From positions 930,001 to 994,000 of the forward strand of contig NZ_AP019011.1 of the NCBI RefSeq assembly GCF_016110345.1: a stretch of 64,000 nucleotides of DNA. Reading direction: 5' to 3'. The notes under the pieces were generated by a model. It had not been told where the DNA came from. It did not search any database and saw nothing but the letters and a program-made list of their open reading frames with translations. Below are positions 1 through 9,313 of this stretch, piece by piece. The first letter of the stretch is position 1, and every line of letters starts with the position of its first letter. The stretch is from Fluviibacter phosphoraccumulans. GTDB lineage: Bacteria; Pseudomonadota; Gammaproteobacteria; Burkholderiales; Rhodocyclaceae. Position numbers and translations under genes: made by a program.

Positions 1-1421
1 TCTTTGCGCCTGTGCCGCGGGAGGTGGACCAGTTTTATGCACAACCTGCCTTGAAGCGCACTAATGTCCAGCTGGATACCTGGCCCGTAGGGACTGGTCC
101 CTACATGATGGTCTATAACAACCCCAATGCCCGCATCGAACTGGCGCGCAATCCCAATTATCATGATGAACGCTATCCATGTCATGGCGAGCCCGCCGAT
201 GCAGCGGCCGGTTTGCTGGCAAGCTGTGATGCACGTTTACCGCTGATCGACCGAGTGGTCTTTACCCGCGAGAAGGAAAGCCTGCCTTACTGGAACAAAT
301 TCCTGCAGGGCTACTATGACGACTCAGGGATCTCGTCTGATAATTTTGACCAAGCGATCCGGATTAACCTCAACGGAGAAGCCAACGTGTCACCGTCGAT
401 GGCCCGACAAGGGATACAGTTACAGACCGCGGTGCGTACCTCTATTTATTACATGGGCTTCAACCTGCTTGATCCGGTGGTGGGCGGCAAGACCCCGGAG
501 GAGATGCGTCGATCCAAGCTGTTGCGACAAGCCTTATCCATCGCCCTGGATCAGGAAGAGTTTATTTCCATCTTTTTAAATGGCCGAGGCGAGCCGGGGA
601 TGGGCCCGATTCCGCCAGGAATCTTTGGTTACCAATCCGGCGAGATCGGGATCAATCCGGTGGTCTATACCTGGAAAGATGGCGCGCTACAGCGCCGTAG
701 CCTGAAGGAGGCCAAGGAATTGCTGGCCCGCGCTGGTTGGCGCGATGGGCGTGATGCAAAGACAGGGCGGCCGCTGGTGCTGAATCTGGATACCACCTCC
801 GGGGGCTTGGGTGATAAGGCCACCATGGATTGGATGTCGCGACAGCTCAGCCAGTTGGGCATTCAGCTGGTCGTGCGCAGCACGGATTTCAACCGCTTCC
901 AGGAGAAATTGCGTAAAGGCAGTGCGCAGCTTTATTTTCTGGGTTGGAACGCGGATTACCCAGACCCTGAAAACTTCTTCTTTCTGTTTTATGGACCAGA
1001 AGGCAAAGTGGCGCACGGTGGTGAAAACACGGCCAATTATAGTAATCCGGAATTTGATCGGCTATTCCGTGTGATGAAGAACCTGCCCAATGGCCCAGAA
1101 CGGCAAGCCGTCATCGACAAGATGCTGAAACTGGTACGTGAAGATGCGCCCTGGATCTACTGGTTTTATCCCAAATCCTTTGTGTTGCAGCAGGAATGGC
1201 TACACAATTTCAAACTTAACAACGTGGCCAGCAACACCCTGAAATACCAGCGTATTGACGTGGCACGCCGTGCAGAGCTGCGTGCAGAGTGGAATAAGCC
1301 GTTGCGTTGGCCCTTCATGATTATTCTGGGTGGATTACTGGCCTTGCTTTGGCCGGCGATACGCGCCTACCGTGCCAGAACAGGACTCGATGCCTTCGGG
1401 CAGAAGGCGCGGGGGCGTTAA
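1..1421 (+). CDS. Peptide-type ABC transporter substrate-binding protein, 5' end missing
   Basis: The reading frame is open from the window edge, so the N-terminus and any signal peptide lie outside; about 472 residues are visible. The sequence reads as a family 5 (DppA/OppA-like) extracytoplasmic solute-binding protein: a TGPY-type motif near the start, a Cys-containing loop, and a C-terminal lobe with the NADYPDPENFFFLFYG segment typical of the family. Unusually, the protein ends in a hydrophobic stretch (WPFMIILGGLLALLWPAI) followed by basic residues, which looks like a C-terminal membrane anchor. Its stop codon overlaps the start of the permease gene by one base, so it belongs to the four-gene transporter operon. 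The substrate (peptide, or another OppA-class ligand) cannot be told. Confidence 0.85.
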   Translation, partial: FAPVPREVDQFYAQPALKRTNVQLDTWPVGTGPYMMVYNNPNARIELARNPNYHDERYPCHGEPADAAAGLLASCDARLPLIDRVVFTREKESLPYWNKFLQGYYDDSGISSDNFDQAIRINLNGEANVSPSMARQGIQLQTAVRTSIYYMGFNLLDPVVGGKTPEEMRRSKLLRQALSIALDQEEFISIFLNGRGEPGMGPIPPGIFGYQSGEIGINPVVYTWKDGALQRRSLKEAKELLARAGWRDGRDAKTGRPLVLNLDTTSGGLGDKATMDWMSRQLSQLGIQLVVRSTDFNRFQEKLRKGSAQLYFLGWNADYPDPENFFFLFYGPEGKVAHGGENTANYSNPEFDRLFRVMKNLPNGPERQAVIDKMLKLVREDAPWIYWFYPKSFVLQQEWLHNFKLNNVASNTLKYQRIDVARRAELRAEWNKPLRWPFMIILGGLLALLWPAIRAYRARTGLDAFGQKARGR

Positions 1422-2401
1422 TGTTGCACTATTTACTGAGACGCGTGCTGTATGTATTGCCGATTTTGATCGGCGTTAACCTGATCACGTTTGCCCTGTT
1501 TTTTATGGTCAACAGTCCGGATGATATGGCGCGCATGCAGTTGGGCGTGAAACGGGTCACGCCGGAAGCGATCCAGCAATGGAAAGCGGCACGCGGCTAT
1601 GACAAGCCCTTGTTCATCAATGAATCGGCTCAAGGTGTCGCTCAGCTGACAGAGACGATTTTCTACGACAAATCCGTGGCGCTGTTTGCGGGTGACTTCG
1701 GACGCAGTGAAGATGGCCGCGAAATCGGTCGGGAAATCCGGGAGCGGATGGGTCCATCACTGGCCATTGCGGTACCCACCTTCGTGATCGGACTGGGGCT
1801 CACCGTCAGTCTGGCGCTGTTTCTGGTGCTCTTTCGGGGGACCTGGCTTGACCGGGCAGGGGTGGTGCTTTGTGTGGGCCTGATGTCGATATCCTCGCTC
1901 TTCTTTATTATTGGGGGGCAGTTTGTTTTTGCCCGTATGCTCCAGCTGGTGCCGATTTCCGGCTATGAAAGTAACCCGCTGGTCGCCTGGCACTTTCTCA
2001 TACTGCCGGTGACGGTGGCCATCGTTGCCGGTATTGGTGGATCGACGCGCTGGTATCGCACGCTTTTTCTGGAAGAAATTGGTAAAGACTACGTGCGCAC
2101 CGCGCGAGCCAAGGGCTTGTCCGATGCAGCTGTTTTGTTCCGGCATGTGCTGCGCAATGGCTTGATTCCAATTCTGACCGGTGTGGTCGTCGTCATCCCG
2201 TCTTTGTTTATGGGGTCGTTGCTGATTGAATCTTTTTTCGGTATTCCTGGCCTTGGCAGTTATACGATAGATGCCATTGCTGCACAGGATTTTGCCGTGG
2301 TGCGTGCCATGGTGTTTTTGGGCTCGGTGTTGTATCTGGTCGGTTTGATTTTGACCGACCTGTCCTACACCCTGGTCGATCCCCGGATTCGGTTGAAGTA
2401 G
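1421..2401 (+). CDS. ABC transporter permease, DppB/OppB class
   Basis: A 326-residue inner-membrane permease. The chosen ATG overlaps the TAA of the binding-protein gene and gives the usual N-terminus (LLRRVLYVLPILIGVNLITF), which forms the first membrane helix. A periplasmic segment follows, then further helices. The EAA-type coupling loop that contacts the ATPase is visible as GKDYVRTARAKGLSDAAVLFRH near residues 220-245. Length and layout match the DppB/OppB/YejB family. It forms the pore with the permease encoded seven bases downstream and is energised by the fused ATPase behind that. A longer in-frame start at 1307 exists but would lie deep inside the upstream gene. Confidence 0.88.
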   Translation: MLHYLLRRVLYVLPILIGVNLITFALFFMVNSPDDMARMQLGVKRVTPEAIQQWKAARGYDKPLFINESAQGVAQLTETIFYDKSVALFAGDFGRSEDGREIGREIRERMGPSLAIAVPTFVIGLGLTVSLALFLVLFRGTWLDRAGVVLCVGLMSISSLFFIIGGQFVFARMLQLVPISGYESNPLVAWHFLILPVTVAIVAGIGGSTRWYRTLFLEEIGKDYVRTARAKGLSDAAVLFRHVLRNGLIPILTGVVVVIPSLFMGSLLIESFFGIPGLGSYTIDAIAAQDFAVVRAMVFLGSVLYLVGLILTDLSYTLVDPRIRLK

Positions 2402-2407
2402 CGCGTC

Positions 2408-3844
2408 ATGTCGATGAGTGAACTTTTTACGACGCTGAACCATAGCCTATGGGTGTGGTTGGCAACCGATGTCTTGCTGTGGGCGCTCTTTGTGCTTTTT
2501 CTGTTTTCGTTATGGATCATCGTCCGTTCACCCTTGCAGCGGGTGGTCTGGCAAAAGGTTTTCCGTCAGCGATTGGCCGTTGTCTCGGCGGTGTTGTTAG
2601 CGGTGACCGCCGGTATTGCGCTCTTGGATTCGATTCATCTGCGTGAACCTTTGCCGCAGCTCACGCCGGAAGCCTCTGTTCGCTATGGCGTCGAGGTGAA
2701 TTCGGTACTGGATCTGATCCTGACGGATTTACGCAAGAATCATGAAAAAACCTATTCAGCACCCTTGGCGGTGCACCTGGCTGCATTGGAGCCGGTGACA
2801 GTAACCTTAGCCGACGGCACCGTAGAAGTGCGGCGCGAGGCACCACGTCTTAAAGTCGCAGGCGCTGACTTTCCGCCAGGGCCGATCAGTGATAGCGATT
2901 ACTGGCAGGATGTATTTAAAAGAGCTGGCTTGGGTGCACTGGGCGGCGCGGGCGTATTTTTTATGGGTTGCTTGGTTTGCGCCCTGGTTCGTCGCAAAAT
3001 CGGCGTGACGCCAACGGTTAATGCAGCCGCATGGCGTTTGATGGCATACACCTTGGGCGTGATATTGATCATAGGTGGCGTATTCACGGGGTTAAGCACT
3101 AACTTCCATGTATTTGGCACCGACAAAGTCGGGCAGGATGTGCTTTACCAAGTGCTTAAAAGTTTACGCACGGCACTGGTGATTGGACTGGTGCCAACAC
3201 TGGTGACACTGCCGTTAGGGATTGCTCTGGGTTTATCGGCCGGCTATTTCCGCGGCAAGGTAGACGATGTGATTCAGTACGTTTACACCACCGTCAGTGC
3301 CATTCCGGGCGTGCTGCTTATTGCGGCGTCGGTCTTGAGTATTCAGGTGATGATCGACAACCATCCGGAATGGTTTGCGACCGCAGTAGAGCGGGGCGAT
3401 ATCCGGCTATTGGCCCTGTGTATTATTTTGGGGATGACGAGTTGGACCGGTATTGCCCGTTTGTTGCGTGGCGAAGCTCTCAAAATGCGTGAATACGAAT
3501 ATGTGCAGGCGGCGCGGGTGTTCGGGGTGAGTGCGGCGCAGATTCTTCTACGACATGTGCTGCCGAATGTATTTCCGATTATTCTGATTACGCTGGTGAT
3601 GGAGTTTTCTTCGCTGGTGCTCGCCGAGGCCGTGCTGTCTTATATCGGGATCGGGGTTGATCCCACTATGTTCAGTTTCGGCCTGATGATCAACAACGCC
3701 CGTATGGAGCTATCGCGCGACCCGGTTGTGTGGTGGTCGCTGACGGCCGCTTTTATGTTTATGGTGGTTCTGGTGTTGGCGGCCAATCTGTTGGCAGATG
3801 CCGTGCGGGATGCCTTTGATCCGCGTTCAGAGGGGCATTCATGA
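2408..3844 (+). CDS. ABC transporter permease, DppC/OppC class, with long N-terminal extension
   Basis: This is the second pore subunit of the peptide-type transporter (478 residues). The C-terminal half is a normal DppC-type permease, with a coupling loop REYEYVQAARVFGVSAAQILLRH and a closing segment NLLADAVRDAFDPR. The N-terminal half is longer than usual for the family (about 300-340 residues): two early hydrophobic helices, a roughly 90-residue probably periplasmic stretch (about residues 80-165), and another helix before the core. The gene ends in an ATGA overlap with the ATPase gene, which indicates translational coupling. The role of the extension is not known. Confidence 0.85.
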   Translation: MSMSELFTTLNHSLWVWLATDVLLWALFVLFLFSLWIIVRSPLQRVVWQKVFRQRLAVVSAVLLAVTAGIALLDSIHLREPLPQLTPEASVRYGVEVNSVLDLILTDLRKNHEKTYSAPLAVHLAALEPVTVTLADGTVEVRREAPRLKVAGADFPPGPISDSDYWQDVFKRAGLGALGGAGVFFMGCLVCALVRRKIGVTPTVNAAAWRLMAYTLGVILIIGGVFTGLSTNFHVFGTDKVGQDVLYQVLKSLRTALVIGLVPTLVTLPLGIALGLSAGYFRGKVDDVIQYVYTTVSAIPGVLLIAASVLSIQVMIDNHPEWFATAVERGDIRLLALCIILGMTSWTGIARLLRGEALKMREYEYVQAARVFGVSAAQILLRHVLPNVFPIILITLVMEFSSLVLAEAVLSYIGIGVDPTMFSFGLMINNARMELSRDPVVWWSLTAAFMFMVVLVLAANLLADAVRDAFDPRSEGHS

Positions 3845-5742
3845 ACAAGCCCTTACTTCAGGTTCGTAATTTGTCTCTGGGATTTAGTCGTCGGGAAACC
3901 TCGAGTCATGAGCTTCGGGTCGTTGATGCGCTCAGTGCAATCAGCTTTGAGCTATACCCCGGTGAAACGCTGGCGCTGTTGGGTGAATCGGGCTGCGGTA
4001 AATCGCTGACGGCATTGGCACTGATGCGGCTTTTGCCGCAGCAGGCGGTGATGCAGGGTGGTCATGTGCTGCTAGCGGGCGCCGAGCCGGACCAAAGGCC
4101 TGAAGATCTGCTGCGTATCTCAGAAGCGCGTATGCGCCAGATTCGTGGTCGTCGACTTGCCATGATTTTCCAGGAGCCGGCAACCAGCCTGAATCCGGTA
4201 ATGCGGGTTGGTGAACAGATTGCCGAGGTGCTTAAACTACACCGAGCCCTGAACGTGAGCGATAGTCAGCAGGAGGTGTTGTCGTTGCTGGCGCAGGTCG
4301 GACTGCCGGACCCAGCACGCGCGGCAAACGCTTATCCTTTTGAGCTTTCGGGCGGCATGAAGCAGCGGGCGATGATTGCGATGGCGCTGGCCGGTGATCC
4401 GGCGATCCTGCTGGCTGACGAACCGACAACGGCCTTGGACGTTACGCTACAGGCGCAAATCCTGGATCTAATTCGTGAGATCCAGCAGCAACGGCAAATG
4501 GGCGTATTGTTGATTACGCACGATCTGGCCGTGGTATCGGCGCGCGCCGATCGCGTTGCTGTCATGTATGCAGGGCAGGTGGTAGAAAGCGGACCTGTGG
4601 CCGAGGTGTTGAACCAGCCATCCCATCCTTATACGCGTGCGCTACTGGCCTCTTTGCCGGAAAAGGTGCAACCCGGCAAACCGCTGGCCCAGCTTTCCGG
4701 ACGTGTGCCGCCGCTTGGTGCCTGGCCGATGGCCTGTCGATTTGCGCCGAGATGTTCTATGCAGGAGCCGCATTGCCTGGAGGAGTCTCCTCCCTGGGTG
4801 CGGGTACCTGGCTCGGTTAATAACCATGGTCAGCATCACGCCTTATGTTGGCGGGTCGGCGATGTGGCTGTTAGTCATGAACCTGTTGGCGCCACTCTAG
4901 CTCAACAAGTGCACCCGGCGCTCGCAAAGCCAGTGTTGCAGGTCGCTGACTTGAGCGTTCGCTACCGCCCGCTGCAACAAGGGTTTTGGCATCGTTTGCC
5001 TGCGTTGTGGGGGCGTCCACCGACAGCACCCGAAAACCCTGTAGTGGATGCCATCAGTTTTGATCTGCAGCCGGGTGAAACCCTGGCAATTGTTGGTGAG
5101 TCCGGCTGCGGTAAAACGACCACGGCTCGGGCTATTTTGCGATTGATTGAGAGTGAGTCAGGACAGATCGTGCTCGACGGTCATCCGATTGTTGGACCGG
5201 GGGTTAAACCCGTTAACGGTTGGCGTCGAGATGTGCAAATGGTCTTTCAGGATCCTTTTGCGTCACTAGATCCGCGTCAGCGTATTCGTCAGATTCTTTC
5301 CGAAGGGCCCAGAGCGTTGGGCTTGCCCGGTAGTGACTATGACCATGCCGCATTGGTCCGTTTACTGGATCGGGTTGGGTTGCCGCCGGAGACCTTGGAT
5401 CGGTTTCCGCATGAGTTCTCAGGGGGTCAGCGCCAGCGCATAGCGATTGCACGCGCTTTAGCGGTGTCTCCGAAGGTGCTGATCTGTGATGAGCCGACAT
5501 CGGCGCTGGATGTCTCGGTGCAGGCGCAAATTCTGAATTTGCTCCAAAAACTACAAGCCGAGACGGGTATCGCCTACCTTTTTATTACCCATAACTTTGG
5601 GGTTGTGCGTTATCTTGCTGACCGGGTTTTAGTGATGCAGGCCGGCAAAATTGTCGAAATGGGTCAAGCAGAACAGATTCTGCGCGCACCGCAACACGAT
5701 TACACGCGGACACTCCTGGCATCTGTACCAGTGATTCGCTAA
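3841..5742 (+). CDS. Fused double ATPase of peptide-type ABC transporter (DppD-DppF / YejF-like)
   Basis: A 633-residue protein with two complete nucleotide-binding domains. Domain 1 has Walker A GESGCGKS (about residues 47-54), signature LSGGMKQR and Walker B ILLADEPT. Domain 2 has Walker A GESGCGKT (about residue 418), signature FSGGQRQR and Walker B VLICDEPT. After the first domain comes the oligopeptide-transporter C-terminal motif with CRFAPRC, which marks it as an Opp/Dpp-class ATPase. The single fused chain replaces the DppD/DppF pair, as in YejF. It overlaps the upstream permease by four bases and is the last gene of the operon; it ends 11 bases from the convergent transglycosylase gene. 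Confidence 0.9.
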   Translation: MNKPLLQVRNLSLGFSRRETSSHELRVVDALSAISFELYPGETLALLGESGCGKSLTALALMRLLPQQAVMQGGHVLLAGAEPDQRPEDLLRISEARMRQIRGRRLAMIFQEPATSLNPVMRVGEQIAEVLKLHRALNVSDSQQEVLSLLAQVGLPDPARAANAYPFELSGGMKQRAMIAMALAGDPAILLADEPTTALDVTLQAQILDLIREIQQQRQMGVLLITHDLAVVSARADRVAVMYAGQVVESGPVAEVLNQPSHPYTRALLASLPEKVQPGKPLAQLSGRVPPLGAWPMACRFAPRCSMQEPHCLEESPPWVRVPGSVNNHGQHHALCWRVGDVAVSHEPVGATLAQQVHPALAKPVLQVADLSVRYRPLQQGFWHRLPALWGRPPTAPENPVVDAISFDLQPGETLAIVGESGCGKTTTARAILRLIESESGQIVLDGHPIVGPGVKPVNGWRRDVQMVFQDPFASLDPRQRIRQILSEGPRALGLPGSDYDHAALVRLLDRVGLPPETLDRFPHEFSGGQRQRIAIARALAVSPKVLICDEPTSALDVSVQAQILNLLQKLQAETGIAYLFITHNFGVVRYLADRVLVMQAGKIVEMGQAEQILRAPQHDYTRTLLASVPVIR

Positions 5743-5752
5743 ACCCGACGGC

Positions 5753-7216
5753 TTACTTTTTCTGTGCTGCCGTAGGTTTTGTCGCAGGCTTGCTGCCGGT
5801 AGCGGTTTTCGCGGCTGGCTTACTACTGGATGCCGAGGTCGTTTTGGCCGCTGATTTTTCTGGCTTCGTTGTTTTAGGCGTTTTGTCGGATTTCTCCGAC
5901 TTGTTTGATTTTTGCGTCTTTGACGACTTGTCTTCTTTAGCGGTCGAAGCCTTAGTCTTCGTCGACACAGCATCCGCATGGGCGGGTATTGCTTTGCTGG
6001 CAGGCTTATCTGGGGTTTCCGCCACATTGACCGGCGTGTTTTCATTCAACGAGGTGAGAGAGGCGGCACCCGGCGTCTGTTCTGCTGCAGGGTTGGACAG
6101 CACCAGCAGCGGTTGGCCTGGTTTGCTCAGCGACTTCATTGAAACGCCATTGGCCTCTTGGAGTTGGCTCAGCGACATATTGAACTTGCCAGCAATTCGT
6201 TCTGCTTTTTCCCCGGGTTGCACCGTGTAGCTGCCCCAACGGGACAAAGGCTTTTCTGATTCCTGGTAAGCGTTCAGATTCGATTTGAACTGAGAGACGC
6301 GATCTTTCGGTAGATTGATCGTTTCTACCTTCATGACCGGGCGTGAGTGCTCTGGATTGAGGGCTTTGACTTCGTCAACGCTGATATTGGCCAGCTTGGC
6401 GACGGTATCCAGATCAATATGTTTGCCGTAAAGCGCCACGGATTCGAAGTAGGGGCGATTGGGCAGGACTGGCAAATTCATCTGGGCAACCAGCTGTGGG
6501 TCGCGCAAGATGTTCTTAATGGCCTGTAGGCGCGGCACGTAGTTTTTTGTTTCAGCCGGCATGCGCAAATCGTCATAGCCCGTGGCCATACCTTGCGCCT
6601 GGTTCTTGGCAACGGCGCGACCGACAGAACCTTCGCCCCAGTTATAAGAAGCCAGCGCTAGGTGCCAGTCACCCATCAAGCTGTAAAGATAGGACAGATA
6701 GTCCAGTGCTGCGCCGGTTGATGAGACAACGTCACGCCGGTTGTCTTCCCACCAGGATTGGCTCAGACCGTAGCTGCGCCCCGTAGAAGGGATGAATTGC
6801 CAGAGGCCGGCAGCGCGAGCCGGGGAGAGCGCTTTGGGGTTGTAGCTGCTCTCAACCATGGGCAATAGGGCCAGTTCACTGGGCATGCCCCGGCGTTCCA
6901 GTTCTTCAAGGACGTAGTAGGCATAACGTCGGCCATTGTCGAGTAGTCGACGCATGGCAGCCGGGTGTTGCATGTAGTAGTTCTGGTATTTCTGTACCAG
7001 CTCGTTGTTCAGGTCCGGCATGCCAAAACCATCGCGCAGGCGTTCCATCAAATCGGGCGCTTCACGACCGGGTCGCGTATTTACCGCGCGTGTCCAGCTG
7101 ATGGGGGATTTGTCAGGGGCAACCACGCCGGTCGATTGGTCAGGCACCGCTGCGGCCATGATGGGCGTGGCCAATGTGCTAAGTAATACAGCAGTGAGAA
7201 TGGCGCGAAGCAGCAT
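5753..7216 (-). CDS. mltD: MltD-like membrane-bound lytic murein transglycosylase with LysM domain
   Basis: It cleaves the glycan strands of peptidoglycan. The start chosen gives a signal peptide (MLLRAILTAVLLSTLATPIMA) in a 487-residue protein; an upstream in-frame ATG at 7297 would add 27 poorly hydrophobic residues. The SLT catalytic domain shows LPMVESSYNP, with the catalytic Glu, then GLWQFIPSTGRSYGL and the ALASYNWGEG motif. One LysM-type peptidoglycan-binding segment (YTVQPGEKAERIAGKF) is seen, with an earlier weaker region that may be a second. The last 80 or so residues are a low-complexity tail of Lys, Ser, Thr and Ala, not usual for MltD. The gene is convergent with the ABC transporter operon. 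Confidence 0.88.
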   Translation of the reverse strand: MLLRAILTAVLLSTLATPIMAAAVPDQSTGVVAPDKSPISWTRAVNTRPGREAPDLMERLRDGFGMPDLNNELVQKYQNYYMQHPAAMRRLLDNGRRYAYYVLEELERRGMPSELALLPMVESSYNPKALSPARAAGLWQFIPSTGRSYGLSQSWWEDNRRDVVSSTGAALDYLSYLYSLMGDWHLALASYNWGEGSVGRAVAKNQAQGMATGYDDLRMPAETKNYVPRLQAIKNILRDPQLVAQMNLPVLPNRPYFESVALYGKHIDLDTVAKLANISVDEVKALNPEHSRPVMKVETINLPKDRVSQFKSNLNAYQESEKPLSRWGSYTVQPGEKAERIAGKFNMSLSQLQEANGVSMKSLSKPGQPLLVLSNPAAEQTPGAASLTSLNENTPVNVAETPDKPASKAIPAHADAVSTKTKASTAKEDKSSKTQKSNKSEKSDKTPKTTKPEKSAAKTTSASSSKPAAKTATGSKPATKPTAAQKK

Positions 7217-7362
7217 TAATGAACGGTATGAAGTCTGGAGCGGATTGTCTGGCCCAAAACTGATCAAAAGATTATTAGAATCAGAATGATAGCACAATTT
7301 TCTCTTGCCCCGTCTGGGGTCTGGCGTGCACAGCGTGCTTGGCGTTTTTTGCTTTCTAAAAC

Positions 7363-7385
7363 AAAAAACCGCCAGAAGGCGGTTT
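7363..7385 (-). terminator. Intrinsic terminator of the tRNA-Ala/Glu/Asp operon
   Basis: An eight-base stem (AAACCGCC/GGCGGTTT) with an AGAA loop lies just downstream of tRNA-Asp on the minus strand and is followed there by a T-run. It should end transcription of the three-tRNA operon before mltD. Confidence 0.85.
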
Positions 7386-7420
7386 GATGGGCTGACGTTT
7401 CTAGAGGCTACATTTCGATT

Positions 7421-7497
7421 TGGCGCGGAAGACGGGGCTCGAACCCGCGACCCCCGGCGTGACAGGCCGGTACTCTAACCAACTGAGCTACTTCCGC
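7421..7497 (-). tRNA. tRNA-Asp (GTC)
   Basis: A full cloverleaf can be read on the minus strand: acceptor GCGGAAG/CTTCCGC, anticodon loop CTGTCAC with anticodon GTC, T-loop GGTTCGAG and an encoded CCA end. It is the last of three tRNAs in one minus-strand operon. Confidence 0.97.
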
Positions 7498-7505
7498 GCA
7501 AATCT

Positions 7506-7581
7506 TGGCGTCCCCACGGGGATTCGAACCCCGGTTATCGCCGTGAAAGGGCGGTGTCCTAGGCCTCTAGACGATGGGGAC
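7506..7581 (-). tRNA. tRNA-Glu (TTC)
   Basis: The cloverleaf on the minus strand has acceptor GTCCCCA, anticodon loop CTTTCAC with anticodon TTC, T-arm GGTTCGAATCC and an encoded CCA. It lies between tRNA-Asp and tRNA-Ala, close to gltX, which charges it. Confidence 0.97.
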
Positions 7582-7620
7582 GTCGATACAACTAACGTCA
7601 TGTTCTTGCCATACTTCGAC

Positions 7621-7696
<76 letters not shown>

Positions 7697-7727
7697 GAAA
7701 ATCGCGGTACAGCAGGAACAGGGCGAA

Positions 7728-7756
7728 ACTATACCTATAAATCGGCTGGATTGCAA
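7728..7756 (-). promoter_or_regulatory. Sigma-70 type promoter of the tRNA-Ala/Glu/Asp operon
   Basis: On the minus strand TTGCAA (7751-7756) and TATAGT (7728-7733) are separated by 17 bases, about 30 bases upstream of tRNA-Ala. The match and position fit a primary-sigma promoter. Confidence 0.7.
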
Positions 7757-7799
7757 AGCTTTTTCGAACTTTTCTCGCTAAAGCTTGCAACCTACTGAT

Positions 7800-9206
7800 T
7801 TAATTACCACATGCCAACAGGGTATCAATGCGGCGCAGCACTTCTTCACGAGAAAAGAGGGCGATGAGCGCATCAACGGATGGCGTTTGGGTCTGTCCAA
7901 CGAGTGCCAAACGAACCGGCATGGCAAGTGCTGGCATCTTGGCACCATGCTCGGCCAGCGTTGCTTTTAGTGTCGCAGAAATCGCCGGAATTTCCCATTC
8001 GGTCGTCGTTAGCGCATTACGGAAAGCCGCCAGAATGGGGCGCGTCGTTTCCGTGAGGTGCTGAGCTTTCAGCTCATCGGTTGGGGTTGGATGGCCTTGC
8101 AGTTGCTCAACGGCATCCGTTAATTCGACCAAGGTCTGAACGCGATCCTTGTATAAGGCAACAATGCTTTCAACGCTCGGGCTGCCCGTATCTTTGGCTT
8201 CACGTAGCTCCAGACGACGACGTACATCGGCTGCGAGGCGCGTATTGTCTGCCTGCTTGATGTAGTGGGCGTTCAGCCAGTTTAGTTTCTGCGTGTTGAA
8301 TTGCGCTGCTGATGGGGTGATGTGATTCAGGTCAAACCATGCCACAAATTGCTCGCGGTTAAATACCTCATCATCACCGTGCGACCAGCCCAGACGGGCC
8401 AGATAGTTGATCACAGCTTCCGGTAGATAACCTTCTTCATCATATTGCATCACCGATACAGCGCCATGGCGTTTCGAGAGCTTCTGCCCGTCGTCACCCA
8501 GAATCATCGATAAGTGGGCATATTGCGGCACGGGAGCGCCGAGCGCCTTGAGAATATTGATCTGGCGGGGTGTGTTGTTGACGTGGTCGTCACCGCGAAT
8601 CACCTGGGTGATGCCCATATCCCAGTCATCAACGACAACGCAGAAGTTGTAGGTGGGGGTGCCATCGGCTCGGGCGATGATCAGATCGTCCATTTCACTA
8701 TTGCTAATCTCGATACGGCCTTTGACCAGATCGTCCCAGGCTACCGCACCGTCGAGTGGATTACGGAAGCGAATCACTGGTTTGGCACCTACGGGCACCG
8801 GGGGCAGTTCTTTGCCCGCATCAGGATCTGGGCGCCAGCGACCATCGTAACGAGGCTTGTCACCGCGTGCGGTCTGTTCCGCGCGCAGGGCCTCTAGTTC
8901 CGCGGACGAGGTGTAGCAGGGGTAGGCAGTACCGGCGTCCAGCATCTGCTGAATCACGGCCTTGTAGCGATCCATGCGCTGTGTCTGATAAAAAGGGCCT
9001 TCGTCATGTGATAAACCCAGCCAGTTCATTCCATCCAGAATGGCTTGCACGGCTTCTGGCGTTGAGCGTGCCAGATCGGTATCTTCAATACGCAGTACAA
9101 ACTGCCCCTGGTGATGACGGGCAAAAGCCCATGAGAACAGGGCAGTACGGGCGCCGCCAATGTGGAGAAAGCCAGTAGGTGACGGGGCAAAGCGAGTGCG
9201 AACCAT
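7800..9206 (-). CDS. gltX: Glutamyl-tRNA synthetase
   Basis: This is a class I aminoacyl-tRNA synthetase of 468 residues, the normal length, that attaches glutamate to tRNA-Glu. The HIGH-type signature is seen in APSPTGFLHIGGARTA at the N-terminus and the KMSKS-type loop as QKLSKRHG near residue 240. The start is fixed by the conserved MVRTRFAPSPTG beginning. Its substrate tRNA-Glu lies just downstream on the same strand, but a separate promoter precedes the tRNAs. It is divergent from tRNA-Val. Confidence 0.97.
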   Translation of the reverse strand: MVRTRFAPSPTGFLHIGGARTALFSWAFARHHQGQFVLRIEDTDLARSTPEAVQAILDGMNWLGLSHDEGPFYQTQRMDRYKAVIQQMLDAGTAYPCYTSSAELEALRAEQTARGDKPRYDGRWRPDPDAGKELPPVPVGAKPVIRFRNPLDGAVAWDDLVKGRIEISNSEMDDLIIARADGTPTYNFCVVVDDWDMGITQVIRGDDHVNNTPRQINILKALGAPVPQYAHLSMILGDDGQKLSKRHGAVSVMQYDEEGYLPEAVINYLARLGWSHGDDEVFNREQFVAWFDLNHITPSAAQFNTQKLNWLNAHYIKQADNTRLAADVRRRLELREAKDTGSPSVESIVALYKDRVQTLVELTDAVEQLQGHPTPTDELKAQHLTETTRPILAAFRNALTTTEWEIPAISATLKATLAEHGAKMPALAMPVRLALVGQTQTPSVDALIALFSREEVLRRIDTLLACGN

Positions 9207-9272
9207 GTGTGAATCCGGTAGACGTAAAAAACAAGATTCTACCGGTTTGATGCTGCCTACCCTAGGGCGGCA

Positions 9273-9301
9273 TTGACCAGATGCGAGTAATTGTCTAGAA
9301 T
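9273..9301 (+). promoter_or_regulatory. Sigma-70 type promoter of tRNA-Val
   Basis: TTGACC (9273-9278) and TAGAAT (9296-9301) are 17 bases apart and lie 12 bases before the first tRNA-Val base. This is a near-consensus primary-sigma promoter at the expected distance. Confidence 0.8.
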
Positions 9302-9313
9302 CCGCGCTTCGTT

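Noticed and set aside
5790..6230. Open frame opposite the MltD tail coding for an apparent hydrophobic protein
   Set aside because: It is the complement of the Lys/Ser/Ala-rich tail; no ribosome-binding site and no family match.
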